Assembly: GCF_000226115.1 (NCBI RefSeq)
Contig: NC_016457.1
Coordinates: 6,448,001 to 6,512,000, forward strand
Direction: 5' to 3'
Length of the DNA stretch: 64,000 nucleotides
Origin: Thermothielavioides terrestris NRRL 8126
Lineage: Eukaryota; Ascomycota; Sordariomycetes; Sordariales; Chaetomiaceae
Made by a program: the position numbers and the translations under genes. Below are positions 55,930-64,000 of the stretch, piece by piece (the stretch's first letter is position 1; every line of letters starts with the position of its first letter). The notes beneath the pieces were generated by a model. It worked only from the letters and a program-made list of their open reading frames with translations. It made no database searches and had not been told where the DNA came from.

Positions 55930-58450
55930 GGCCTTAAGAATTTAAAAGGCGAATACTCTTTTCTAGCCTATCTCTAGCTAATTAGCGAGCACTATAAGCC
56001 TTATCTATTTTCTTTCGCTTAGATTAAGAAAGAGCTAAGCAGCCCTCCTACCTTTGAAGGCTTATCTACCCCTTTTTTCGATCCTCCTACTAGCTTTCTT
56101 ATAATCAACTATTTCTTTTACCTTGTCTACTATACTTTAGATTTTCTTATAATCGCTTCAATTAGTCTAGATCTTTTTGCCTAGAGAGCGACTTTTCTAT
56201 TAAACCAAATTTTTATATACTATTACAAGTATTACTATAGGTTGTTGTAAGATTTTCGATTTTATAGAGCCTATATAGTCTTAAGCTGATATAACTACTA
56301 CCCTAGGATAGAAGCAACTATTTGGAGAGCTCAAGTTTTATATACTACTAAGTTCGCAAAGGCTAGTAGAAGATAGCGATCAAATAAAGTATTATACCTC
56401 CCTTGTAAAGTAAGAGCTAGACTCAAAGATACTAAGTTACCCTAGGGAGGCTAATCCTAAGCTTTTTCTATTTCTATAGACCCTAAAGAAATATTTGTAA
56501 AATATAATTAACTAGTGGCCTAACTAGATTCAAAGCCTTCGACTTAGTATAAACCCTAAGATTATAAGCTACCTATTTCTAGGCTAGCTAAAAGAAAAGT
56601 ATATAATAGATCGGTTTTTCAAAATCAATTTTATAAATATAGGTATTTTACTCTTCGATATAAAAGATATACTACTTACTAAGGAATAGCTAGAGGGCTA
56701 AATGATCTTAGACGTTATATAGTTTTTCTTTTATCCTTATAAAGACTATCTTTAGTTCTACCTATAGCCTATCTTAGATACTAGTCCTATACTAAAGGAG
56801 TTCTACTAGTCTAACCAAAAGGTTATTACTAACTGTTATCGTTTCTAGGTCTTTCTTTACTTTGTCGACGAAAGGCATTAGGCTATTACGATCTTCAATC
56901 AAATTATAAGCCGACTTTACTATTTCGACTCTATACTTAAGAGTATAGAGATATATACTAACATCTTATTAAAGGTCTAAATCGACTTCTAGTCTATCTA
57001 TAGGTTCTCTTAATCGTAGCTATATAAGGAGGTAATCGTCTATTGTCCTTAGTAAAGTATAGGTTAGGAGTATAGGTAGTTCGTCCTAGAGTTTATATAG
57101 GCTTTTCTTTAAGAGCTCTAGCTCTACCTTCTAGATAGACTAATATAATATAAAATACTCTAGCTCCGACTATATTAGGAAGATAGTAAGAAGGTTATAT
57201 AGCAATATATATTATATTTATAGTTAGAAGCTTATAAAAATGCTCTTAGTACCTTTAAAGATTATCTACTTTACATTAAAGGAATCCCTTTACTATAGTA
57301 GAACAAAGGTAAAATATATAAGCTTCCTCTAGACCTATTGTCTCTAAACTAAAAACCTATATAGCCTATACTCTTAAAGTATAATAAAGACAAAGTGATC
57401 AAAGTCCTCTAGAGCAACAACGTATTTATACCTAATAAGCTAGACATTCCTAGGCTCAACGACTTACCTATATATATCTATCACTACTTTAGTAATATAG
57501 AGCTTAGAATCTTAGCTATATACTTAGTAGTATTTAAATAAGCCTAAATCCCTAACTAAAGTGAGAAGGGGCTAATCGCTACTATACAACTAATCCTTAT
57601 ACTCTAATCAAAGTAAGAGGTAGTATACTAAGTGTACTACTATAGGATTATAAAGCTTCTACTAAATAGATAGCTAAACAACGAGCTATCTTCGCAAGAC
57701 CCTATAGGCGACCTTAGACAATAGTTATAAGCTACGTTTTTAATACCTAAGGCCGTTCTACTACTTCGACTAAAGGATTAGAATACTACTTTAGGACTAT
57801 TGGCTATACTAGCGAAAGATCTTAATAATATATCAACCTAGGTGAATGTTAAAGCTAAGATTATAGAGATCGCTACAATATAGGTGACTACAACTCGAAG
57901 GCTCGTCGACGCCCCTATAGACAAGTTCAACTAAGAGTACCTCCTTAGTAGTATATAGGTTAAAAAGCTTAGGGCCCTAGTATAGGCGGTACTTAAGATA
58001 ATAGTATTCGATCTCTACCTCTAAGAAAAGGAGATGCTTATCTATATACTTATAAGGAGACTAAACTATCCTAAAATGCTTTATTTGCTAGTATAGAAGT
58101 ATTTATAGGTATAAGGATCGCTTATATTATCTAGCTATATATTACCCTCAGTGCAACACTATAGTAAGCACCTCTATAAGGAGCCTACTAAGCTTAAACG
58201 GCTATTTTGCCTACTACTATACAACCTATACAACTACGCCTTCGCCTATAAGTATAAGTATCTAGTATAGTAGTAAAGATAGGATATATATATTAAAGAG
58301 GTAGAGGAATATAAAAGGCGATATAATTAGCTACTATAGCTAGCTAGACCTTTATAAGCTAAGAGAGCTATATATAAAAAGTAGCTTAAAGAGTAGTAAT
58401 GATAAAAGGTATATACTAAAGAGCTTTTAAAGTATAAGCTTATCTATAGA
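55930..58450 (+). pseudogene. Extra long coding region of element A before its 3' LTR
   Basis: From about 56.05 to 58.45 kb one plus-strand frame is broken only by TAG/TAA, including stretches such as ILLFDIKDILLTKE, LYFVDERH, IPNKLDIPRLNDLPIYIYHY and a Lys/Glu-rich tail DIYIKEVEEYKRRY. Between 55.93 and 56.3 kb a second frame (starting near LKNLKGEYSFLAYL) also looks coding, so there may be an intron or frameshift at about 56.1-56.4 kb. No retroviral motif, zinc knuckle or DNA-binding signature could be named. It sits after gag-pol of element A and before its 3' LTR, split from pol by element B. Function unknown. Confidence 0.5.
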
Positions 58451-58478
58451 AGTATATAGTAAGCTTAAAAAGGAAGTA

Positions 58479-58969
58479 TAAATTAGAGTAATAGACTACC
58501 TAGATATAGGGACCTAGTTTTTTTTTCTATTCGTTTCAATATATTATATTCGTTGCTAAAGGGTCTAGCCCTCTAATTATATATATTTAAATAGGCTAAG
58601 CCTATCTTCTTTGTTATTAAGTAAGATATTAAGTAGTTGTTAATATATATTCATTGATACTACGTTAATAGTTATCTTTCTTCTAAAAGGGCTATTGAGC
58701 TTCTCCTTTCGCTATTCTACCTTTGTCTAGACAATAGGCATTCGAGCTATTAAGCTCTAACTATATTCTCGTTGTCTTTTATCTTTCTACTATATCCCAC
58801 TAGATGTACCTAAGCCACGTGTCTTCCTCTTAGGAGACATCCTTCCTACCACTCGATATGCACTATCTTTATCCGTCTAGAGGGACACCGTATTCCTTTA
58901 GGAGCTATCTCGCGCACCTGGTCCTGGGTGTGGTGGGGTAGGTTGGTATAGAGGTTTTACACTATTTCA
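58479..58969 (+). repeat. 3' LTR of element A
   Basis: 491 bp. Its first 310 bp are RIP-mutated like the left LTR, but from about 58790 onward it keeps CpA/TpG and GC-rich words (CGCGCACCTGG, GTGTGGTGGGG) that are changed in the left copy. Confidence 0.88.
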
Positions 58970-59080
58970 ATATATATGGCATTTGACTAGATTTGGCAAC
59001 CACTTGAGTAAACACAAATTAAGCCAAATCTCATCGCAGTGCACCCAAATCAACGCAAGTGGGCCCTCATATTTGACTTG

Positions 59081-59101
59081 TTTGACTTGTTGGGAGCCTT
59101 G
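59081..59101 (-). repeat. hAT-like terminal inverted repeat, right
   Basis: Exact reverse complement of 26650-26670, preceded by a partial duplicate TTTGACTTG. Confidence 0.9.
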
Positions 59102-59109
59102 CCACAAAG
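59102..59109. repeat. 8-bp target site duplication, right copy
   Basis: CCACAAAG, identical to 26642-26649. Confidence 0.9.
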
Positions 59110-59680
59110 TGCCCGGCCAGCGATCAATGGGTTATCAGAGGTGCCCGGGCGCCTTCCGTTGTTGGGCTGGTTGTGACCTGTTGCGCCCCGCTAGCGGTGC
59201 TGGCCGTACTGTATTCCGTCAAGTACGGAATACTCTGTAATTACAGAGTTCAGCCTGCGCATCGGAGGGAGACCTCCATACCGATGGAGAATCGCGGCGA
59301 GAGATATGGCCCATGCGTCAAGCCCCCCAGATCCCTCCATTGCCTTGTGATGATTGGGCCGTGCGGCCGAGGCAACAAGGATGCCCGCGCAACTTTTACC
59401 CATCCCACCATCGCGCGACCAGGGACCATCAAGGCAATGCGACAACCGCGCGGTTGAGCATCTCAACGCTTCATCTTCTATTGTTTTGGATTGCTTCTTT
59501 TCCTCAGCGCTGAGCACTCCTTCCTTATGAAACGACCCCGCTAGCGTCCCGCAAGGGCACAGCCGTCCGATTTCTCTCGCTCTCGATTTCTTCTGCGGTC
59601 TTTTTCTTTTCTCTTTGTCCCTTTCTTTCGCCGTGCTTTTTGCGCCTTCGCCACGCTCACTTTTCAGGGGGGACGCCATC
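59110..59680. other. Promoter and 5' untranslated region of the LAMTOR1-like gene
   Basis: No gene supported; a minus-strand open frame of 163 codons here is Lys/Arg-rich and antisense to a pyrimidine-rich leader (about 59580-59640). Such CT-rich tracts are common just upstream of fungal start codons. Confidence 0.5.
59211..59249. repeat. Overlapping palindromes
   Basis: GTATTCCGT (59211-59219) is inverted as ACGGAATAC (59225-59233). It overlaps a perfect 18-bp palindrome ACTCTGTAATTACAGAGT (59232-59249). GTACGGAATAC also occurs at about 11452 and 23375, so this may be a dispersed palindromic word rather than a promoter site. Confidence 0.7.
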
Positions 59681-60318
59681 ATGGGGAACTGCTCCTCTTG
59701 CCTCGGCAGCCGCCGCCGAGATGACTACGACGAGGTATGCCTTGCGCCCCATTCGCTCGTTCGTCTCTATGCTCCGCTGACCACTCGCTCCCTCGGTAGG
59801 ATGACGAAGCTCAGCACCTCTTCGACGAGTCCAACAACATGCAATATGGCAGCTTCGACCAGCAACACATGATGGGACAGGAGGACCCGCAAGAGGTGCA
59901 ACGAGAAATTGAGGCTTTACAGAGAGTTGTGGCCCGCACCTCGGAGTATGTCCCTCCCGCCCCTACCCTCCCCTTCGGCCCACTCCCGGCCGCGCGGCGA
60001 TAGAACAGAACGGCATGTGGCTAACCCAGGTGGCACAGTAATATGGTCGACATCTACGAGATCGTACCGCAGGACAAGTCGATCCAGCCCGTTGCTGCTC
60101 CCTATGCGTATGGGGGCCAAGACGCGCACATGAACCAGTACCACAACTTGCTCTCCAAGCTCTCCTCCCACGACGATCTCGCTTCTGTGGCGCGCATTGA
60201 TTGGGGTACTCCGGACGAGGACACCATCGAGATGCAGCAGGGTCCTGTGCCCATCAAGGTTGACGGCACTGACGCTCTAATCGGCAACTTCGCTGATGCT
60301 GCCGCCGCCATGCGCTGA
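59681..60318 (+). CDS. LAMTOR1/Meh1-like Ragulator (EGO complex) subunit
   Basis: Three exons, 59681..59734, 59800..59945 and 60039..60318, 159 residues. Both introns have GTATG donors and the second has a CTAAC branch; codons split across junction 2 restore the frame. The N-terminus MGNCSSCLG has a myristoylation Gly2 and likely palmitoylated Cys4 and Cys7, the membrane anchor typical of LAMTOR1 and yeast Meh1. Acidic sequence and a helix EVQREIEALQRVVARTS follow, then NMVDIYEIVP, the conserved segment of the family, and a C-terminal part ending DALIGNFADAAAAMR. The protein should tether the Rag GTPase scaffold to vacuole or late-endosome membrane in amino-acid signalling to TORC1. Length is close to family members (about 160 residues). 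No synteny partners are visible. Confidence 0.88.
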
Positions 60319-63300
60319 GCTCACCTCGTCAGCCGGATGGCCCGCTGTTCCCCACTCGAGACAACCCTCACCTGATGGGCCGGCCGGACCACTTTTGGAC
60401 CCGTGACTGGCCAAGAGGAGGGGTGACCCTTACCAGCTGACGACCGTTCCATTCCCTCGGGACCTTCAACTGCACCCCCACCTCGCCCAGGGTCACCCCC
60501 CTGACTTCGCTTCGACTGATGTTCAAAAACGTCGCGTCGAGATTTTCGCGGAGACGCAAAACGGATCGCTTCAGACAGTTGATACCCATGGGGCCGTGCA
60601 ACCCCTTTTCTGTCTCATTTCCGACGGCAACGTTGAGGCCGTGGAGAGAATTCTGATGCCCTGGATAGTGGGGACGTCGAGATGTTATTGGAGGGATGCG
60701 CTTCTGCAGTCTGTACCCAGCCGTGCCGCCTAAACCAATCAAGAAGCCCCTGTTTATTGTGACGGCTCTTGCCCTGCTGTCAGCTTAGCCAATCAAGCCT
60801 TGCTCTCTCGACCCGTCTCCGGCAGCTCTGTCAAACGACGCTTGTGGCCGGTCACACGCCCACCTACCGCCAGCCACGTGCACAGGAAGCTTCTGATGCT
60901 CCATTGCAGTGGGGAGACTAGAGTATAAACAGAGCGACCGTCTGGCTCCCTTAGCCCTCCGGAAGGCCGTCGGTCGTCAATCGTCACAGAAGCCGGGCTT
61001 GGGCTCCGCTGTTCGTCTACTCTCCTCCACACACTCGGCAACCTACTGCCAACCGTCGCTGAACACGACTTCTCTTCGCTTTGTCAGAACTTCGCTGGAC
61101 TATGAGGTGCGAAAGTGGGAGTATGTGCACGGCTCATTCTCCGTGGCCGGCCATGAAGCGGTCTGCAGCTCGCAGATGGCTATCGTGGAGGAACGGGGCC
61201 GTCGCGACTGGAAAGGAAGCGTGAAGGGGGAAGCTCTTGGGGGCTGACAACCCGGCATCACCCGTAACAGGCAGGGTGCAGCGGGCGAGGGCAAGCGCGC
61301 ATAACACACCCGAGAAGTCACGTCACTCGTCTCCCTCTCAGCAGCCACTAGGGACCGCTCAACAGGACTCCTACTTCCCGAACAGGGGTTGGTACCTCCC
61401 ACCTCTGCGCTCTGCGCTGGCCAAGGCCGGCTGATGGTCTCCCGACCTTCCCCCCTTGGCGCTCCAGGTCCTTCAGACGCATCTTGCCGAGTCAACACGC
61501 CGTCGGCTGCTGCCCAACCAGGCATAAGTTGCGAAGTCACTTGTCGGCCCGCTTCTCCTCAACGCTTGCCCCCACGGCCGTGGTCCGTTTTCAGCTGCGG
61601 GTGAGGGTGCTCGCGAGATTTCCCTGCAGGGCCGGAGAGCAGGGCAAACAGGAGTCAGACAGGCATCTTCTGGCGGGCGCTTCCCTCCACCGGAGCCGAG
61701 CGAACCCAAGCGCTTTCCCCGTCACCCACTCCTGGAAGAGCACTTTCGAGTGAGACACGACCGCGCCAACGCTGCATACATTACCCACCCGCCAGCCAGC
61801 TCTCCCCTTGCCATTCGTCCAGTCGGCTGTCCGTCAAGCTCCCTCCTCGGCTACAGGTGCTACGGTGACTCGCTCGATAACGTCAAGGAAACCTATGGCT
61901 CCGCTGCTTCTGCGCCCTGGGGGGGGGGGGGGGCGTGCGCCGGAGAGACGCTCAGAACTTGTTCCCTATGGCTTTTCTCCGCGCCCCATTCGATCCCTCC
62001 CTCGCCGACACCCGTCCCCCGCGCCATTCTTCTGCCGCTGCACCCGAACAGGGAAGGGTAAACCAGTGGGATCTCTCCCCGGCTCTGCAACATGATATGC
62101 GCTCTCCAGGCAGGGAAAGACGATGCGAACCGATCTGCACCTCTTACTCACACAAACGTCAACCGAGAGCCCTTGAACTGCAAGCTCTCCATCGGCTGTT
62201 GGATGCGGCAAGTCGCAAATGCTGATTTTTTTCGCGCTCTTCTGCTGACTTCGACTCGGCGTCTCGGGCATCAGCAGGATGGGGATGGAGAACTCGCCCA
62301 GCAAGCAAACGCGATGGCCGGGGCCTGGAGGAGGAAACAAACTTCTTTTGTTGCCGTACTGTCGTTACTGACAAAAGCATTGATTTTTTTCCCTGTCATT
62401 TTCCCTGAAAACCCCACTGCTGGAGGGAAAGGCTCTGTGTGACTTTCCTTCCCCTTGCCTTGGTTTCCCAACCATTAGTAGAAACAACTTCCAGGTTCCG
62501 AGACAAGAGAAGTATGAAAAACGCGCAATGAAATGGAAATCCAAGATGCCAGTGCTTTTGGTCCTAGCTCATTTCTCTCCGCCTCGCAGCAAGGTTCTCG
62601 CATCAGACATGCACACTCCTCCCCCTCTTACCCATACACCTTCCCTCCATTTTGAACAATCAGGGAACCATCTCCGCTTTCTGTAGCCGTAAAACAACAG
62701 GAAAACAAAGGAAAATAGCGGGAAAGTGTCCCTCGCGCCTCCCAGCCAGCCCCACGAGTTCCTAGCCCCTTTCTGGAACACATCAGCCAGTCATTTCAAA
62801 TCGCCCCCGGGGAAGCAGCTGATGTTGCCCGGGGGCAAGCAACGATGGCGCGCCAGCCCTGCGGCCAGCATTGCCACCACCGGCGTCTCACTGGTTCCCC
62901 CAGCAGCCGCCTCCCCCGCCGTGTCTTTCCTCTCCCACCTCTTTCTTGCACAACGTGCCGCCCAGGTCTCGGCAATCGCACCCTGATCCAAAGCCTGCCC
63001 CACCCCCTTTCCGTTCCCTCCATATCGCCGTCTTCCCCTCCTGCTCCGGCCTGTCTCAGGTACCAGCATTGGAGCAGATGGACGGAATAGCTGAGAGAGC
63101 TGAGAGAGGCAAGCAGGATGGAGGGAAAAAGAGAAGCTGAAAAAGAAAACAAAAAATAAGGAGGAATGAAAAGAGAAGAAACAAAACCCAGAAAAGCAGC
63201 AAGGTGAGGATGACAAAGAAACCATCCGGCCAGTCTCCAGTCTCCCGTCCGGTCGAGCCCGGCAAGGGCAAGGGCAAAGGGACAAGGCCCGCCCAGGCAG

Positions 63301-63319
63301 CGCGCCGCCCAGTGCTCAC
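60319..63319. other. Three-kilobase stretch without a supported gene
   Basis: Many overlapping frames of 60-165 codons on both strands, none with recognisable domains, splice logic or conserved words. The stretch holds the 3' region of the LAMTOR1-like gene, a G15 run at 61919-61933, pyrimidine-rich patches around 62.6-63.0 kb and the 3' end of the small Cys-rich gene. A spliced or non-coding transcript cannot be excluded. Confidence 0.45.
61919..61933. repeat. Poly(G) run of 15 bases
   Basis: Uninterrupted G15 within unannotated DNA, a likely slippage or sequencing-error site. Confidence 0.85.
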
Positions 63320-63655
63320 TCAGTAGTTGACCGAGTTCTTCCGGATGTCGTGGTCGCGGAGCAGCTTGTCGATCTCGAGCTGCAGGTCGTGCATCTCGGC
63401 CTGGGTGCGCTGGATGGTGGCGCCGCGCCCGCCCTCGCGCGCCCACCGGTCCACGTCCTGCGCCATCTTGGCCAGCCGCCGCTGCTTCTTGTCCACCTTC
63501 TCGCACAGCTGGCACGGGTCGTTGATCAGGTACGTCTGGTACACCAGCCGCAGCCCGCACGTCTCGCCCGTCCGGTACTCCTTGTTGCACTGCTGCCGGA
63601 AGGGGCCCCACCGCCAGTAGCCGCACTGCCAGAGCGTGTGGTCGAAGTAGCACAT
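63320..63655 (-). CDS. Small conserved Cys-rich ascomycete protein
   Basis: Single exon, 111 residues, ATG at 63655 preceded by an A-rich leader. It opens MCYFDHTLWQCGYWRWG, followed by FRQQCNKEYRTGETCG and DPCQLCEK: six spaced cysteines plus a conserved aromatic core in the first 55 residues, a pattern I recognise from small uncharacterised proteins widespread in filamentous ascomycetes. The second half is a charged helix or coiled coil (DKKQRRLAKMAQDVDRW and on to the C-terminus NSVNY). No signal peptide, so the cysteines probably bind metal. The plus-strand frames over the same region are shadows. Function unknown. Confidence 0.8.
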   Translation of the reverse strand: MCYFDHTLWQCGYWRWGPFRQQCNKEYRTGETCGLRLVYQTYLINDPCQLCEKVDKKQRRLAKMAQDVDRWAREGGRGATIQRTQAEMHDLQLEIDKLLRDHDIRKNSVNY

Positions 63656-64000
63656 TTTTTTTTTCTGTCTCAGGTTGGGTCTTTGTGGGGTTGTTATCGT
63701 CTTCTTTTTTCTTTACGCTCGCTTTTGGGCTCGCCGGGCCTCGGTGTCGTTCGTCCGGTCTTACTGTTTCTCCGTGTTGTGCGGCGAGCTGTTGAAGATC
63801 CCGTCGCCTTGGTTGATTATCCGAGCTGTGTTGGTGGTTGTTCGAGCCGGCGCTCTCGGACGATGGGGAAGTCTTTCGTCTCGGTATGCGAACCACCCGG
63901 CACACTCTCTCGCCGGCGGTCTCACCAGCTTCCGGGCCGAGGCCAGGGAGGTAGTTGGAGCACGAAGATGGCCGTGTGCGTTATCGATGCGAGTGTCTAA
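63656..64000. other. Upstream region of the small Cys-rich gene
   Basis: T-rich on the plus strand next to the start codon (an A-rich leader in the gene's direction). Open frames run to the right edge on the plus strand, but none has a convincing start or motif. Confidence 0.4.

Larger units (their letters stand above)
27543..58969 (+). mobile_element. Element A: Ty3/gypsy LTR retrotransposon, RIP-mutated, with nested inserts
   Basis: Two direct 491-bp LTRs (27543-28033 and 58479-58969) flank a plus-strand gag-pol in order protease, reverse transcriptase, RNase H, integrase, which defines Ty3/gypsy. A 4-bp ATAT flanks both sides (27539-27542 and 58970-58973); this is weak evidence of a target duplication in AT-rich DNA. 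Subtracting the solo LTR D and element B with one TSD each leaves about 13.0 kb, long for a fungal gypsy element because of an extra coding region before the 3' LTR. TpA is heavily enriched and stops are almost only TAG or TAA, as expected from CpA-directed RIP. Confidence 0.85.
26650..59101. mobile_element. hAT-like element (about 0.9 kb of its own) hosting a 31-kb nested retrotransposon island
   Basis: Perfect 21-bp terminal inverted repeats starting CAAGGCTCCC lie at 26650-26670 and 59081-59101, flanked by perfect 8-bp CCACAAAG duplications. CA-starting ends and 8-bp duplications are hallmarks of hAT transposons. Its own DNA is about 26650-27542 and 58970-59101, not RIP-mutated. Subterminal stretches repeat AAATCAACGC and TTTGACTTG, likely transposase-binding sites. 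No transposase is visible, so it is non-autonomous. Everything between is explained as later insertions. Transposition of the whole 32.5 kb as a unit is possible but less likely. Confidence 0.85.

Noticed and set aside
26650..59101. A centromere or a giant cargo-carrying transposon as the explanation of the AT-rich block
   Set aside because: No tyrosine-recombinase captain gene was recognised, the cargo is all retrotransposon DNA, and nested LTRs with their own duplications explain nearly all the length. A centromere cannot be judged from sequence alone.
59191..59682. A 163-codon Lys/Arg-rich minus-strand frame
   Set aside because: Antisense to the pyrimidine-rich leader of the LAMTOR1-like gene; composition follows from the CT tract.
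62796..63905. A 369-codon minus-strand frame
   Set aside because: It overlaps in another phase the small Cys-rich gene at 63320-63655, whose conserved cysteine pattern is convincing; the long frame is low-complexity.

Overview
The window reads as nuclear DNA of a filamentous ascomycete, most likely a sordariomycete-type fungus. This is an inference from three things. Genes are GC-rich with short introns of about 50-165 bp, GTNNGT donors and CTAAC/CTGAC-like branch sites. A large AT-rich block is saturated in TpA and carries stops almost only as TAG/TAA, the mark of repeat-induced point mutation (RIP). The predicted proteins are of ascomycete type. I found no rRNA, no convincing tRNA and no CRISPR.

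Left gene-bearing arm (1-26.6 kb). In order: a partial disordered protein (minus, runs off the left edge); a small Cys-rich protein with a 21-bp coding minisatellite; a nucleoside 2-deoxyribosyltransferase-like protein; an eight-exon cysteinyl-tRNA synthetase; a single-pass membrane protein; an eight-exon secreted Thr/Pro/Gly-rich protein; a vWA-RBR ubiquitin ligase; a Cys-rich single-pass membrane protein; a small CxxC protein; a broken protein kinase; and an intact two-exon kinase. Two copies of an exactly 390-bp inverted-repeat element (MITE) lie at 6.4 and 21.6 kb. They carry telomere-like repeats and one long open frame.

Transposon island (26.65-59.10 kb). The block is bounded by a perfect 21-bp terminal inverted repeat and a perfect 8-bp target duplication (CCACAAAG), as in hAT transposons. 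Inside a roughly 0.9-kb hAT-like element sit nested insertions: an 89-bp hairpin MITE; a plus-strand Ty3/gypsy element A (491-bp LTRs); in A, a solo LTR D that is not RIP-mutated (282 bp, TSD ATAGC) and a minus-strand chromovirus B (248-bp LTRs, TSD CTTAT); and in B, a minus-strand Ty1/copia element C (182-bp LTRs, TSD CTCTT). Removing each insert with one TSD copy restores the interrupted reading frame of its host for C in B and D in A. A and B each carry a long extra reading frame between pol and the 3' LTR, and C carries an antisense lysine/acid-rich frame. I could not assign a function to any of these three.

Right arm (59.1-64 kb). It holds a LAMTOR1/Meh1-like TORC1 scaffold subunit with an N-terminal lipidation signal, about 3 kb without a convincing gene, and a small conserved Cys-rich protein on the minus strand. 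The genes on the two arms are unrelated housekeeping, surface and signalling genes. No biosynthetic cluster or operon-like grouping is apparent.
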